Part shown: in pieces, positions 6,065 through 6,125 of the stretch
How the letters are laid out: the number at the start of each line of letters is the position of its first letter
How positions within the stretch are numbered: the first letter of the stretch is position 1
Assembly (NCBI GenBank): GCA_027347545.1
Contig: DAIEQT010000031.1
Span: 1-6,125, forward strand
DNA from: Ignavibacteria bacterium
GTDB taxonomy: Bacteria > Bacteroidota > Ignavibacteria > Ignavibacteriales > Melioribacteraceae
Direction: 5' to 3'
Length of the DNA stretch: 6,125 bases
The notes under the pieces: model-generated
Told to the model about the DNA's origin: nothing
What the model saw: only the letters and a program-made list of their open reading frames with translations
Databases searched by the model: none
Program-made: the position numbers and the translations under genes

Positions 6065-6124
6065 TCAGTAAATAAAATCTTTTTCTATTTCAGAAAACTT
6101 TTTAGCGAGCAAATCTTTTGGAGA
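6065..6124 (-). CDS. Possible C-terminal end of a convergent gene (unidentified)
   Basis: Read on the - strand from the right edge, one frame stays open for 19 codons and ends in TGA at 6067-6065. Its product includes DLLAKKFSEIEKDFIY, a lysine/glutamate-rich amphipathic-looking helix that would be a plausible protein tail. A convergent gene here would make 5890-6064 an intergenic region between two 3' ends, a common place for such repeats. The open stretch is short enough to arise by chance. A competing reading is that GGAG at 6120-6123 is a ribosome binding site for a + strand gene starting just beyond the window. No family can be named. Confidence 0.3.
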   Translation of the reverse strand, partial: SPKDLLAKKFSEIEKDFIY

Positions 6125-6125
6125 A

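Noticed and set aside
5890..6125. Promoter for a downstream gene
   Set aside because: No convincing -35/-10 pair or Bacteroidota-type -33/-7 pair was found by eye.

Overview
The window carries a compact run of branched-chain amino acid biosynthesis genes, all on the + strand: the 3' tip of a probable ilvN (acetolactate synthase small subunit), then ilvC, leuB, leuA, leuC and leuD, all complete. The intact catalytic motifs and matched ribosome binding sites suggest every enzyme is functional. IlvN/IlvC belong to the trunk shared by valine, isoleucine and leucine. LeuA, LeuC+LeuD and LeuB convert 2-ketoisovalerate to 2-ketoisocaproate, the precursor of leucine. No mobile-element protein, RNA gene or CRISPR array is visible, and the gene content is ordinary housekeeping metabolism.

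Layout: 2-82 ilvN end; 96-1088 ilvC; 1089-1183 spacer made of two short-period tandem repeats; 1184-2278 leuB; 2279-2388 spacer with two stem-loops; 2389-3963 leuA; a 13-nt gap; 3977-5272 leuC; 5273-5331 spacer with a strong CCTCCTCC/GGAGGAGG hairpin; 5332-5889 leuD; 5890-6125 non-coding tail with a composite inverted repeat, and perhaps the last codons of a convergent gene on the - strand. Gene order and tight spacing suggest one operon. No convincing promoter was seen, so the promoter probably lies upstream of the window.

The organism is a bacterium with AT-rich DNA. The gene order, the style of the LeuA and LeuC proteins, and the spacer repeats (CACNAAG units, ATCTGTTTA-like units, CCTCC hairpins) suggest the Bacteroidota/Chlorobiota/Ignavibacteriota assemblage, with Ignavibacteriota-like my best guess. 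That is inference from memory, not a search.

The unusual material is between the genes. The two tight junctions (ilvN-ilvC, leuA-leuC) are clean, while each wider spacer holds a different small repeat or hairpin. The best case is downstream of leuD. There an array of 7-bp CACNAAG units is arranged as two inverted arms around a T9 tract, and one arm is interrupted by a 36-nt GC-rich hairpin. Removing exactly positions 6000-6035 restores a perfect unit and the 8-nt phase, as if one miniature palindrome had inserted into an older repeat.
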